From contig NW_023601543.1 in assembly GCF_014898055.3 (NCBI RefSeq), positions 64,369,782 to 64,433,781 on the forward strand: a stretch of DNA of 64,000 bases, written 5' to 3'. A model generated the notes under the pieces. That model was not told where the DNA came from and ran no database searches. It was given only the letters and a program-made list of their open reading frames with translations. Shown here one piece after another: positions 33,051 to 45,335 of the stretch; position 1 is the first letter of the stretch, and the number at the start of each line of letters is the position of its first letter. Made by a program: the position numbers and the translations under genes. The DNA is from Talpa occidentalis (lineage: Eukaryota; Chordata; Mammalia; Eulipotyphla; Talpidae).

Positions 33051-36000
33051 ACTATTTACCCTGCAATCTGGATTGTTTCTTGATATGCTTCTGCAAGTTC
33101 AAGTCTATCAAAAAGTGCTTGGACCCTTCAATTCTGTTGTTCTCCTCTAACCATGAATGACCTCTTGACAGAGGTGCCGACATTTACCCAAAAGGTGTCT
33201 TGGTTTATTTCCTCACGTTGAATTAGTAGGGACCCCTGACCTTTGCAGCCCTGAATCAGTTGCAAGAGCATCTGTCCTTAACCTTGAGAGATACTTAAGA
33301 GCCCAGAAGTAGACACAGTGTCAGCTGCTCCAGAAGGGGATGCCCCTGGTTCAGTTATTGACATCGAGGGCATGACTCCTGGGTTTGCCAGATACTATTA
33401 ATGACACTCCCCACTTCTCCCTCCTAATGGTCCCAATAACCCTATTCATCAGGGAGAGCATGTGGTCTTCCAGGTATCTGGCCTCCTCCTGGGCCTTGAG
33501 TGGCTGAAGATCTTGTCCCCCTCTGCCCCAAGAGGGGCCTGATCAGACCAAAGCTTCAAGAGTATGCCAGCCCTGGTGCCAACACCCTCTACCCCAAGGT
33601 ATCCCTGTTCAGGAAGCCAGTCCTGGCCAGCTGAGATGGAGAGTGGTAGCTATCTTTGAGGAGGTGAGAAGGCACCATGATAGCGAACTTGCCCAGCCAT
33701 GCCCCACACGAGGAGGCCCAGATGCTGGGCTGGCCTTGAACTGAGCCACCTTCCAAGGGCATGTTCCCTTCACTGTCAAATAGATGTCTGTGGTCAGAAA
33801 GTGGGGAAGTACCTCGACTGACATGAACTAAAAGCCTTCCCTCCTACACAGTAACTCAGATTCTCCCCTCGTGCCCCGGGAGGGGGCAGCAGGCAGGGCT
33901 GACAGGAATTGCTCAGCTAAGGCCAGGCATCCCCAGGCGTGCCTGTGAACAAAGGGGATTGATGTTTGTGGCTTTGATACTTCTAGTGTCCTGTCTATGA
34001 ATCAGATCAGGGGCTACACAGACAACGAGGCGAGCAGCGCAGCACTTCTCACTGTCTTGCAGGAATGCCACAATGCAAGTTAGGAAACTAAATCCCACTC
34101 GATAGATCCCAGAATCGAGTGGGGGCCCCCCAAGAAGGGCTGGGGGGAGGGGGCGCGGGTGTGCTGGATTCCTTTAGCAGGGCCGGGATGGAGGAGACAA
34201 TATCTTGTTCATTTGGGGGTTTAGGAAAGGGACGCACATACTAGGCCGTGATTAACTGGACCGGACACGACAGCAGGCATTTTCCATACTTCCGGGGCGC
34301 ACGTACAAAACATTTGAAGACTGATAGGGCACAGTCCCTGGCCAATTAGAGTGGTCCCTGGCCCCTGCACCTTGGGTGTTCACTCTTTGCTGGTTTGTGC
34401 AGAGGTCCTTGTGTCCTGGCGGTAGGAGGAGGGGTATCGAGAGGGCTGGGCTGTTGGAAAGAACTGGGAGTCGGGAGTTTGGGGTTGCAGTTATCTGCTA
34501 ACCAGTCTTAAAATGTTAAGAGTGGAATAACTAGAACATCTGTACCTATGAGTCCTGGCTGATCAAGAGTCTGGAATTTATCTGAGCCATTGTTTCCAGG
34601 GCACTCCTGAGATGAGCTTGCTGGGACACTGAGACTTGGGTGTGTGCAGTCGGGCATGATGGGGTTAGCTGTGCCCAGTTGTGATGAGGGGGGCCTTTGT
34701 CTTCAGGCTCAGCCCTGGACCTCATCCTGGAATTGGCATAAGCCTAGCGTGGCAGAATAGTTGCAGCCATCTCCCCACCAGCTAGCAGGGTTTGTAGAAA
34801 ATTCTGAGTTTCCAACCGGTCCATAAAGATCCTAGCAAGTATGGCCTTGTTGCCTCCTCCCCTCCCTGGCTGCAACGTGTCAATGGCTCTTTCTGCTTAA
34901 GTATTGGAGCACCTGGCTTGTTCCACTGTCCTGCATCCCTGGCCCCCTCCACAACTTTTGCCTGCCTTTTCGTGGACAGATTGGTCTAGCTTTAGTTCCT
35001 GACTGGAGCCTTCAGATCTGGTTTCTAAACTCTGATGCCTGTTCTAAATTGCCTGGTATTTTGCCTTTGCTTTTACTTTGCTGTGACCACCCAGAACTTC
35101 CTGGGAGGGGGGGGGCACTGATCAGGGGCAAGAGATTTCCCCAACCGTGTCCCGCTTTCTCCAGGGAACTCTGTGGCCAGGCATGGTCTTCGGGCACGGG
35201 CCTTTGGAACTGTCAGTGTGATGGGGTTGAAGTCCTGGCTTAGACATGATTGCAGCCACTGGCCCCGCATCCTGAATGTGAATGTCTGGCACTGTCCCTT
35301 CCTGTGGGAAGACTCTTGGGTGAAGAACACCTTGGGGGACCTATTGGTGACCCACATTGCGGCATGCCACATTACTGCAGACTTGAACCAGGTCTCGCGA
35401 ATCATTGAAAGTAGAAAGATTCTGGGAGCTGTTTTCAATATTCTGAGCTTTGAGCCCCAAACTCAGGCTCAGTGTGTTTGTGTTCTCAGTGGCTAGCGCC
35501 TGGACAGTGAGCATGGGAGAGAACGGGCTTCCTGGCTCCTAGAATACACTTTCTTTTCAGCCTTTCTGAAATTAGGATGCCATCATTTACGTTTGATGCC
35601 TTCCTTAAATATGGCTGCTGCCCGACCCACCTGTCACCCTCTCTTCTCCCTCCACACCCTCTTTCTTTTCTAAACAGCCTGTGAGTGAGGAAATCAGGAC
35701 TTACCCATTGAAGGATGAACTTAACTTGGAGGGTGACCTTATCCCCCACTGCCGGGGAGCCCATATTTTCTTCAGGGGATGTTTGGTCCAACTCCCAGCT
35801 TTGCCTCAAATAGGGCGCAGGTGAATTTAACCTCCATATTCAGGGTTGCTGCAGTGGGTACCTTCTTCTCAAAATGTCGACTACCAGCTAGGGGGGGGAT
35901 TCATCACCCAAAGGGGACTCACACTGGGGAAGCAAATCTGCCTCCAATGCGCTCATTCTGGGATCAAGGCTGAGGGAACAAGAGCCACCGGAGGATGCTC

Positions 36001-37159
36001 TTTTCATGGGATGACAGGGAAACAAGGAGGCAGGTGGAACCTGGCTGTACCTCCGGAGGCTCTGCACACAGCAGGGGGGGGGGCATCCTTTTTGCCTGAC
36101 TCAGTGGGTCACAGCAGATCCTACGGTTGGACCCAACGTCAGGGGTTAGGGAAATACATTCTGCCCCTTCAGCGAGGGGGCCTGCAAGTCTCATTGTGGA
36201 GGTCTTGGCCACAAGGAACGGTTGAGGACTGGGGGCCAACGATGCCCTCCACCCCAGGGGCTGGTGTTTCCACCCACTGCTGCCTACCTCACAGCACCAG
36301 CGACTGGGAACGCTGAGCACTGTGGGAAGCGGAGGGAAGGCCTGTGGGGAGCCCAGCACCGTGCCCACTGCCATGCTACTCAGCGCCGGCTTGGAAGTCA
36401 AACCCAGGGCGCCCGGCTCCTTCTGACACACCCTGCTGCCTCCTCCACACAAGTTCATCACACGCTGAGGCAGCTTGTCAAACCGAGACAAGTCCTGTGG
36501 CTATTTTTTCCGCTGACTTTTCACCAGGGGAACGCCAGCCAGACAGAGCTGGTGACACCGGCCTGACGGGTGTCAAACCTGGCGTGTGAAGAAAGTCCGG
36601 TTATCCTCTCTCCCTCATCCCCCAAACACTTATCTCATTACGGAGGGGGTGCGGCGAGGGGGTGCGGGGAGACGGGGAGGCAGCCTGGAGTGTTTATTCT
36701 CTTCAGGAGCGAGTCTCTCTCCTAATTAGTAGGTGATTCTGTGAGATGAAGCCCAGGTGGGGAATCGAGATGGGGGTCTGGAGTGGTGCTCCAGCCGCCC
36801 CTGATTACCCAAATCCCCAGCTGGGGTGAGGACCCCTCACGTGGGGCGGGAAGGCAGGGGAATATTAGTTTCTGATACAACGAGAGACAAGAGAATAATT
36901 CTACGAGGCCGTGTAGAACAAGCAGAGAGAGAAAAGCTCTTTGAGTGCAACAAGGAGTGGGTTTTAAAATTTCATTTGCACAGCGGCAGGTCTTGCCAAT
37001 TGGATCCTTTCCAGAAAGCAATCTGCTAAGTCTGACAGTCGGAAGAAATGCCGGGCTGCTGAGCGAGGAGAGGCTGGGTTTTTTTAAGGGTTTATTTTTC
37101 ATCCAGGTCCTTTGTGAGCAATGGCTTTTTTTTTTTATTCCATTTTAAAAGAAAAAGAC
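33051..37159. other. Repeat-poor noncoding stretch
   Basis: Over about 4 kb I recognise no lineage SINE, L1 or LTR. Frames up to 175 codons (35964-36491, minus) overlap longer frames on the other strand and have no domains. GC and CpG rise from about 36.2 kb on. A doublet of GAGGGGGTGCGG at about 36.64-36.67 kb is part of a G-rich tract. Confidence 0.45.
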
Positions 37160-37680
37160 ACGCAGCGATCCTCTTTGTGAGGCGGGGAAGGGCTTCCCTG
37201 ACCATCTGGGCCTCCGAGGGACTCGGGGAGAGACGGCCTTTGTGTCGGGGCAGTCAATGCCCGCGCGGCCGCCGTTTATCTTCGCTGCCACTCACGCTGG
37301 GCTGGCCTGGCCGCTGGCTGGCCCAGGGCACACGCGGCCGCTTGCAGCAGTCCTCCAGGTCCTTATCTGTGTCGTGGGCAGGAGGTCGGGGGTGGAGGGT
37401 GTTCCCGGAGCCCACCCAGAGGCCCATTGTGCTGGCCGCACAGAGCGGACAGCCGCACTTGGCTCAACCCCGTCCTCAGGCACACACACAGCTCGCTCTT
37501 TCTCTCTCTCTCCGCTCTTCAGTCCTTGCAGCCTCCCCCCTCCTGTCACTGGGGCTGGGGGCTTGAGGGCGAGCGTGGATTCCTGGCCGAGGCCAGCTGT
37601 TATGAGAGCATTTCTTTGCACACACACGCGCACGCACACACACCCTCCCAGCCCTGCCTGTCAGTCGGGCTCCAGAGCCC
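37160..37680. promoter_or_regulatory. CpG-island-like segment
   Basis: By hand count 37141-37440 has about 22 CpGs in 300 bp at roughly 60% GC, giving an observed/expected ratio well above the genomic background. Two NotI-type GCGGCCGC octamers lie 70 bp apart (about 37265 and 37334), which is very rare outside CpG islands. No adjacent first exon could be supported. It may be a promoter, an orphan CpG island or an enhancer. Confidence 0.5.
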
Positions 37681-37924
37681 GAGCAATCTTTTTATAGAAA
37701 TGCTGAGGTGACGCGGCTGTCTTGCAGCGGGTCCCTGCTTAAGCACTGGGGCTGTTTTGTCCTCGGAAAATTGCGCTCCAGCCATGCCAGTCAAGGAAAT
37801 TTGGGTGTACTCTGCTCCCTCTTGGCAGAGAGAGCATTTCAGATGTGCAGAGGCTTGAGCTTTTGGAGGTTCTTTGGGGTGTCAGTTTTTTGCCACTTAG
37901 AAGGGCTCAATTTTCACAAACAAA
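37681..37924. other. Unassigned noncoding
   Basis: Nothing is named here. It follows the CpG-rich segment and a (CA/CGCA)n run at about 37618-37643. Confidence 0.4.
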
Positions 37925-38030
37925 CATCACTTGATTCTCATAATAGCCCTGTGACTCAGCCAGGATGTTGATCTGTCCCATTTCCTGGATGAGTAAACTG
38001 AGGCACAGAGCAGTCAGCAGGGAAATTGAG
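37925..38030 (+). mobile_element. MIR SINE fragment
   Basis: TTGATTCTCATAATAGCCCT, GTCCCATTTCCTGGATGAGT and AAACTGAGGCACAGAGCAGT form the MIR core on the plus strand. Confidence 0.75.
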
Positions 38031-41000
38031 TAAGAGCAAAGTGAAGTAAGCGGCATATACCTCATCTATTTCCCTCCCAGCCCGCAAGATTTCAGGATAC
38101 ATTCCTGGTATTTGCAGTATATACTATTTATAAGCTCGCCATCTGTTGCTAAAATCTAGGAGGTGGGTGGAGGTCACCTCCCCTCCCTGAGATGTTACAA
38201 GGTCTCCCCCACAGCAAAGCTGCTTTGTTCAAAAGGCAAGAACTGGAGGAAAGCCAATGTCCCCAAATGACTGTGTGGCCCCTTGGAACCCCGTAGGTGT
38301 TTAAGGCTAAGCCTCGGTCTGTAGAGAAAGAAACAGGGCTGGACCTTTCTTCCTGGCTAGGACAATGTTGAAGATGAGAGAGACTAGAATTTGGGGGTGG
38401 GAGGTATTGGCGGGGCTATCCCTTGAGTATCTGTCACAGGTGGTTGGGAGGGTCTAGAGGCACTCAAAATTTAAAATCTAGCCTTCGAGAAACACATTGG
38501 GAACCCCAACTTGAAAATTTCTGCTTTAGGTTGGCACGAACCTTGGGAGACCCTATCACTCAGTTCTGTCTCTCTGAGGGCCTGGACTGTGTCAGAAGCT
38601 TTAGGCTTAGGGGGGTGGCTCAGGGCTGTCCTGGACACCAGAGGATGAGGTACGATGGCACCCCAAGCCTGGCTTCGGGAGGGGCTTCTGCTTCAGGGCT
38701 TGGACCAACAGCTCTATTAGTTGCTCTAGTTGTGAAAGGCACCCTCGTCAGTGGTCGGCAGCGACCCGCTACCCTGGCTCCTCCGACATAGCTCGACATA
38801 GCTCAAGGCACCCAGTCCCCGCCCTGGGCCTGAGGCGAGGGCTCATTCTCGATGGCTGAGGCTCAGCCTGTCCCAGCTGTTATTTTGAATGTCACCCCCT
38901 CTCGGAGCGTGCAGCTCACTCCCACAGCCAGTGTGGGTTTCTGCTCCCACCCTTCCAAGGCCTCTGAGCTCAGAAATGCCAAACGCTCAGCGAATTCGGG
39001 TTAAGCTGGCCTTGCTGCGCGTTCTGTGAGCCGCACCGCCTGGAGAATAATAGCAGCTCCCAGGATGGCAGGAAAACAGCCCCTGTTGATTTTCTAGCCC
39101 TTGAATAGCAGCTTCGTGGAAAACGTTTCTGATTTGTGCGGAGGCTCTCCCCTCGCCCCGGCCCCCGAGAGGCCGGTGTAATGCTTCTTTTCATGTGGCA
39201 GGATCGGATATGACCAGCGTGGGTTCTTTCTGTCAGACATTACGAGTGGTTATTACCGAGGCAGCCCAGCTGCCGTGCAGGGCTCGGCCCTCGCTTGGGG
39301 CCTGGCAAGGCGCCGCTGTCGTATCTGAATTTCTTCATCTACAAGATCTGAATCCAATCTAGTTGCTGCGAGCCTGTTTGTGTAGCAGAAGGGAGGGGGG
39401 CGGTGGGGGATGGGGGAGGCCCACGTGAGGTCGCTCATCCTTCCGGGAGGCTTTGCTGCTTAATGAAATCTCTGGTTTGTTGGCTGGGGGAGGCCCCCTT
39501 GGGCTGACGATGAACAGCTGATGGGGACATCGGCGTGTCAGGATGCCAAATGGTGACAGTTTGGACCTGCACCAACGGAACAAGGTATTTTCCACCCTGA
39601 TTGCCTCCAGTTCAAATGAGAGGGGGCTTATTCGAATCAGGTGGATCTGGGAAACAATCAGAGAGCAAAGCCGAGGCAGCCTTCAGCGCTGTGTGCGCAC
39701 GTGTGTGTACGTGGTGGCGGGCCATCATTTATAATTCCACATTTATAGAATCTGCAGGGCTGCGTGCGTTTTTAAGCTTTATTTGAATCCTGATGCTCTA
39801 TAGACAGGCCCATTATTTCTCCCCTGAGGAATGCAGGCCCCAGAAAGATGGGGGCCGGAGCCCCTACCCGGCTGCACAGCTCTGTGTAGGAGGGCTCGTT
39901 CTTTGGCCGGCAGCCCAGCTTCCCCTGGGGTTTCCCTGGTCTCGTGCATGCTGAGCCCGGGCTAGGAGTCTGTGGTGCTTTCGTTCTCCGGGGGAGGCAA
40001 CTGGGGAGGGCATTAATAAAAAGGTTCCCCAAACCCACGCTGCTGTCTGCAAGGGCCTTCAAAGGGCAGGCACGTTTGGCTGCCCCAGCTGTGGTTGTGA
40101 AGAAGAGGATTAGGAAGGATTTGGCTCTGCCTTATCCCCCACCTATCCAGACCCTCCTCCAGGCTGGGCGTGGGTGGCAAGGGTGCTGCAAGGGTGGGGG
40201 AGGGGACGGCTCTTCCCACGAGATGAACCTTGCTGCTTGCATTTATTTCAAGTGCAAACCCATGGCATCCCCCTGGGTTAACACCCGCTCCAAACACTTC
40301 AAACTGCATTGTAAGTGATGTGTTGAAATAAATGCACTGTTCCATCAGCCTAAACAGCCTTGCCCTGAACTCTCCATGGCCAGCAGTGCAGGCAGGTCCT
40401 ATACCAACAAGGGTGTGGGGGTGGTGTGGAAAGTTCTGGGCACCCCCCACCCCCGCCCCACCGTTGCAGTGGGGGAAGCTGTGCTGTAGCCTTTTCCCTG
40501 GCACCGGGGCAGTCAGACTGCCTGGAGGAGCCGAGTGTACTGCATAGGTGGGTCTGTTTGTTTCCCCACCACTGGCACTCTTACCCCCCAGGGAAGCTCA
40601 GTGGCACAGGACCTCTGAGAGCCAGCTGGGCTGCTTTCTCTAGCGGTGTGGCCAGAGGGAACTGCTTCTTCCCCAGCCTTGTATTAATATTATACTCAAC
40701 CATCCCGTTTTGAGCACCCCTACCGTAACAGGCACTGATCAGATAAAGGGGTCCCAGCTGCTGCCCTGGAGACTGAGGCAGAGGAGTAGATGCTAAGGAT
40801 GGTGAGTCACAAGGTGGGGTGTCAAGGGCCCAGGACAGATCCTGTCGGGGGTGGGGGGGCTGGGGAGGTGCAAGTGGTTGGGGGAAGTGTGTCACGAAGC
40901 CGACTTTGGCACCAGGCCTTGAAGAATAAGGATTTCACAGTGGAAAATGACATTCCAGGCGTTAAGCATGAAGGAATCGTTCCACGATGAAGAAGGGAGA

Positions 41001-41727
41001 CTCGCTCTAATTATAACTGACACACTGATTTAAACATTTATTCACTCCAACCACACAAACACACATACGCACGCACACTCGCAGTACAAACAGCAGGGAA
41101 GGGACCTCTTGGGGGCTCTACCTGCAGCTGCAGCTGGAGTCCTTCTGCCGAAGAGGACTCTGCTTATTCTGACCTGGTCTAGAGTCTGATGTCACACAGG
41201 GCATTGCCACACCACACAGACCAGCAACCTGTCCTCTGGCCACGGGACAGCTCTGGGGCCTCTGAGATCTCCGAGGTAGGTAAACACACCCTCTATCTGG
41301 CCTTCCTGGAACCTGGTGAGTATTCCTACTGGGGGTGCTGTCTGGCTCAGGTTCCCCAGGAAGCAAGCTCCGGTTGGAGATTTGCACGGAAGGAGGGGAC
41401 AGGCATACAGATGAGTGCTCATGGGAAGAACACCTACAAGGGAATAATGGAGGCAGGACTGGGCATTTGAACTGGGACATGATTGGACCAGAGACCCGGT
41501 GACCTCAGAGAGAGCTCTGGGATCAGGATAACCCTGCAGAATGGTCCTGAAGTTGAGGGAGGAGACAGGATCCTTGCACCCCAGCATTCACCAGTCACTG
41601 GTAGCCAGCTGCCATGGGGAGGGGACGACCTTGGGTGGAACCAAGTCTGTTGGCTGGAGCAATTCCAAGAGGGGACTCGGCAGAGGGTCATTAGCAACTG
41701 GGGGAATGAAAACCTCGGCTGGGAATG
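38031..41727. other. Repeat-poor noncoding stretch with candidate regulatory segments
   Basis: No gene or recent repeat. CpGs are kept above background at 38.96-39.30 kb (TTGCTGCGCGTTCTGTGAGC, TATTACCGAGGCAGC). The 39.53-39.83 kb segment mixes AT-rich motifs (CATCATTTATAATTCCACAT, TTTTTAAGCTTTATTTGAAT) with GC-rich parts. The 163-codon minus frame at 40013-40504 lacks any motif. Old repeat phrases may occur at 41.34-41.50 kb. Confidence 0.4.
40172..40205 (+). repeat. G-quadruplex-type motif
   Basis: Four or more runs of at least three Gs are separated by loops of 1-8 bases (GGGTGGCAAGGGTGCTGCAA, then GGGTGGGGGAGGGG). This satisfies a relaxed quadruplex pattern on the plus strand. Confidence 0.7.
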
Positions 41728-42165
41728 TAGAACATTTTAGGTTCACAGCAAAATTGAAAGAAAAGTACGGAGATTTCCCATATATCTCCTGTCCCTTCAC
41801 CGGTATAGTGTCCCCCATTATCGGCATCCCCCATCAGAGTGGAACATTTGCTATAACTGATGAACTTACACTGATACATCATAATCAACCAAAGTCCGTA
41901 GTTAATATCATGGTTCAGTCTTGGGGTTGTGCATTCTAAGGGTCTGGATAAATGTATAATGGCATGTATCCATCATTATAGTATCAGACAGAGTATCTTC
42001 ACTGCCCTAAAAATCTTTGTGCTCTGCCAATTCATCACTCCCTCTCCCCAACCCCTGGCAACCATTGATCTTTTTATTGTCTCTATAGATTTTCTTTTTC
42101 CAGAATATCATAGAGGAATAATCATATAGTATGCAGCCGTTTCAGATGGCTTCCTTTATGTTGAA
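41728..42165 (-). mobile_element. L1 3' end, antisense
   Basis: AACATTTTAGGTTCACAGCA, AAATTGAAAGAAAAGTACGG, GTATCCATCATTATAGTATC, CTGCCCTAAAAATCTTTGTG and CATATAGTATGCAGCCGTTT match the antisense of an old L1M 3' end closely. Confidence 0.85.
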
Positions 42166-42234
42166 TCCCATAAGCAGTAGGATCCCTTAATAAAAATCAC
42201 TTGGGACAAGAATCCCCCCCCTAGTCTGATAGGT

Positions 42235-42715
42235 TAATGATTCCCTACTGTGGTAGATTAGATTACCATTTTCAATTCTTTACTCCCTCTCTGTTAGGGA
42301 ATGAGCCATAACCTCTGCCATGTAAATTTGTGGTCTTTCTATTAGAGTCAACCATACTTTCCCACCCCATCCATGCTGGATTTGGCTGTAGACACACTTT
42401 GGCCAACGGGAGGATAAGGCTGTGATATGAGTGGAGGCCACTCACACATGCATGACTTGGCTTGATGTCTTTGTGTTCCAACCACTGTGGGCCCTCACAT
42501 CCATTTGTCTCAGGATGAGACAAGTACGGTAGACCCGAATCCAATTTAGAATCTGGAGTTGAGTCCAACAGAGCCCAGCTGAATTCAGCTAAATTGTAGC
42601 TGATCTGCAGATCTGTGAGTGAGAAAAACTAATGTTTACTGTCATAAGCTACTGGGATTTTGAGGGGCTGTTTGTTATGCGGGAGTATGGCGACAATAGC
42701 TGACTAATACGTTAA
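42235..42715 (+). mobile_element. MLT1-type LTR (MaLR)
   Basis: The plus-strand solo LTR starts near CTACTGTGGTAGATTAGATT and ends TATGGCGACAATAGCTGACT, AATAC, with the typical AAGCTACTGGGATTTTGAGG and GGCTGTTTGTTATGC before the end. An internal 138-bp part (42516-42653) recurs at 44505-44642 with only four mismatches. Confidence 0.75.
42516..42653 (+). repeat. Local duplication, copy 1 (inside the LTR)
   Basis: This 138-bp segment from TGAGACAAGTACGGTAGACC to GTCATAAGCTACT is the source-like copy because it sits in proper LTR context. Compared with 44505-44642 I count four differences, about 97% identity. Confidence 0.95.
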
Positions 42716-42729
42716 TGCAGCTTGTCCTT

Positions 42730-42885
42730 TACAAAGAGTTGGGAATTTAAAAATACCCCTCATCTCAGGCAATGCCCCCAGAGATTCTGATTTAATTGGT
42801 TTGGGAAGGGGCTCAGATGTTGGTACATTTTCAAAACTCTCAAGGGGATTTTAAGGTGCCACTAAGGTTGAGAACCATGAATTTA
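42730..42885 (+). mobile_element. MER20-like hAT DNA transposon
   Basis: ATTTAAAAATACCCCTCATC, AGATTCTGATTTAATTGGTT, TGGGAAGGGGCTCAGATGTT and the terminal AAGGTTGAGAACCATGAATT correspond to a MER20-type element; one TIR (GTTGAGAACCA) is clear. Confidence 0.65.
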
Positions 42886-44504
42886 GGCTGACAAGTCATA
42901 GCTGCCTCTAGCTAATGCACTCATCAGGGGTGGGCCTAAGCAAAACTATGAAGTCTTTGGTACACAGCCTCTCATTTTATTGCTCCTTCTGCCTTATTAC
43001 TATGGTCCCCCGCCCCAAGAGTTTTCCCTCATTTTTCTTTTAGACGTTCTTCTCACTCTCCTTTGCACTGAGTGTGAATTCAGATAAAGGAGATGCCTCC
43101 TGGGATTATTTACAATTTCAGCTTCATCTCTGTATTGGGGAATAAAAGATTCCTCTCTTATGGAAGGATTTGTGGGTAAAACTGGGCAGATGAGAAGAAG
43201 GGTTTGTTTTTTTCCAAGCAGGCAAGTTACCCAATTCCCTCTGAAACCAGGAAGTTGAACTTTTCTACTGGAGGCAGGATAGAGTGGGGTGGAGTGGGGG
43301 AGTCAGCATTCAAGCCTGAGAGCAGCAGACCTGTGACTTCTACAGCGACTGGAAGACGAGAGGGATTGGACTTGTTTTCAATGCACAGAAACGGGTGGCC
43401 TCCAGTGTGCTGGTGCTTGGCCTGTATGCGAGGCTCCCCAGTGTCAAGGGGGATTGGCAACCACCATCCTGGCCAGTCAGTTATATGATGCCTCCTTCCC
43501 ACACCCACAGGTCTCCCAGTTTCTTGGGCCATCATTGGGTGCTGAGACAAGTTAGGGCAGCCTCTTCATTACCACAGAGACCTGAAGTCCCTCCCTGGCC
43601 ATCCCCCTGCCTTCCTGCTGCTCCTCAGGCCCAGAGACCCCTCCTTTAGTGCCTTCAACCCCAAAGGGTTGATCTTACCCTCTTTTACAGACAATTGAGC
43701 TTGCTTATCTCCAACTGGGCCCAGACCTTTAAATCACAAAAAACCCTTTATGCACTTGTTTCATGGAGGCCCACATTGGCTTGGCGGCTCCCTATTTTTT
43801 TATCCTGGAACACAAAAGACCGATTCTATCCAGCCTGGTGGGACATCATGCCTCAGTGGTGACTCATACTCCCAAAGGGAGCCTGAGAGATTCCCTTGTA
43901 CTTCTGTAAACACAGCAGAGGTAAAAACACAAGTTTAATCTCTGACAGGACATTTTGCTGCAACCTCTCTTCCTGAAGGTGAAGGTGTTACAGGAGACAT
44001 CAGTGGCATGTGGGAATGCAATAGCAAGCGCTGCTTTCCTTCCAAATCTAACATCTTCTGTGAGGGTGGGGATGATGAAAGTACTTGGGATGGGCACTGT
44101 GATGCATTTGGATTATATATCTGGGGTGACCGATGCTGTGGACATGACTGATGGAAAGGTTCCCTTTAGCAAGGGACTGGTCGACTCAGCTGCTGGGAGA
44201 GGTACTGAGCCTTCATCAGCCAGCATCTTCAGAGCCCTCAGCCCTAGGGCCCTTAGGTCACATCCCTTCCTGGAGTGATTTACCTTCAATGAAGAATCAG
44301 TGTGATGGTGTCAAGCCTGGGACACTTCAGCCCCAAATGGGACAACTCCGAAGGCCATCCCGGTTCCAGAGCTGCCTGTGGAGCTGAGGTCTTCACTTTC
44401 TCTTGCTAACAGTGTCCAGAGCTGCTCAGCTTTTGATGAGTTTGTGATGAACTCACAGCCTCTTTGCTTCCCCTTCTTCTCATGTGCTCTCCTGTTTTCA
44501 AGGT
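42886..44504. other. Unassigned noncoding stretch
   Basis: No gene is supported. The 107-codon frames at 43227-43550 (minus) and 43955-44278 (plus) have no known motif. No recent repeat was seen. Confidence 0.4.
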
Positions 44505-44642
44505 TGAGACAAGTACAGTAGACCTGAATCCAATTTAGAATCTGGAGTTGAGTCCAACAGAGCCCAGCTGAATTCAGCTAAATTGTAGCTGATCAGCAGA
44601 TCTGTGAGTGAGAAAAACTAATGTTTACTCTCATAAGCTACT
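44505..44642 (+). repeat. Local duplication, copy 2 of an LTR-internal segment
   Basis: This is the isolated second copy of the 138-bp LTR segment, about 2 kb downstream in the same orientation, without the rest of the LTR. It is followed by a 13-bp doublet TTTGATTAGTGCA (44643-44655 and 44661-44673). No target-site duplication or poly-A is visible, so it did not arrive as an ordinary retroposon. Confidence 0.95.
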
Positions 44643-44673
44643 TTTGATTAGTGCACAGTGTTTGATTAGTGCA

Positions 44674-45335
44674 TAGAGTTTGGGGGTCCAGGGTCCCCCG
44701 AAGAAAGGTGCCATGTCTTTGTTGTCCCGGGGATTGCCTGTTGGGTAGCAATGTAACGTAGTCCTGCTTAGCATTTGTGACAACAGTTCACAGAACTTGT
44801 GGCAACAGGTTTCCTGTTGTCAGCAGGAAATCCCCCCACTTCTCAGCAGTCATTGTTTCATATGGATACATTCTGTTCTCCATCGTTAGAAAGAGGGCAT
44901 ATGTCATCCTGGAAATAATTAATTCTTGATAACTGGTGGTCTCAGAAATGACTAGATAACACATTCAGTATCACCAGATGATGACGATAATTATTATAAC
45001 AAAAGCATCGTGTGCTATTCATTTTAAATAGTTGTTTACCTTCTTTATGCAACTAGGAGTCAGGGTTATTAGAAAAGAGGAAAATTTACTGATTCAAGCT
45101 TTGTCTCTTGTAGCTTCCCTAAGAGGAAGACTTAAGCACCAGAATAATCAGAAACATGCAGCAGGACAAAGTATACGGAAGGTGAACTGAGGGGAGACCC
45201 TGACAGTCATCCTTCAGCCACATGGGAGCGGGTTGTTGAGCTGCCCGATTTGCTTTGTAACTCTAGTGGATGCTGGTGTTTTTGTCTCCCCTTTATCTGG
45301 TAATAGCATCTTGACTGTCATTTGAGAAACTAACC
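44674..45335. other. Unassigned noncoding stretch
   Basis: Nothing is named here. The stretch is AT-rich and without coding frames. Confidence 0.4.

Noticed and set aside
35964..36491. 175-codon minus frame and 156-codon plus frame over the same DNA
   Set aside because: They are mutually exclusive, lack motifs and are bounded by no visible splice or promoter signals; local GC-richness lengthens chance frames.
40013..40504. 163-codon minus frame
   Set aside because: No recognisable domain; low-complexity proline/glycine-rich parts follow from GC-rich DNA.
43955..44278. 107-codon plus frame lying in unassigned sequence
   Set aside because: No known motif and no paralogue or splice context seen; too short to call a gene.
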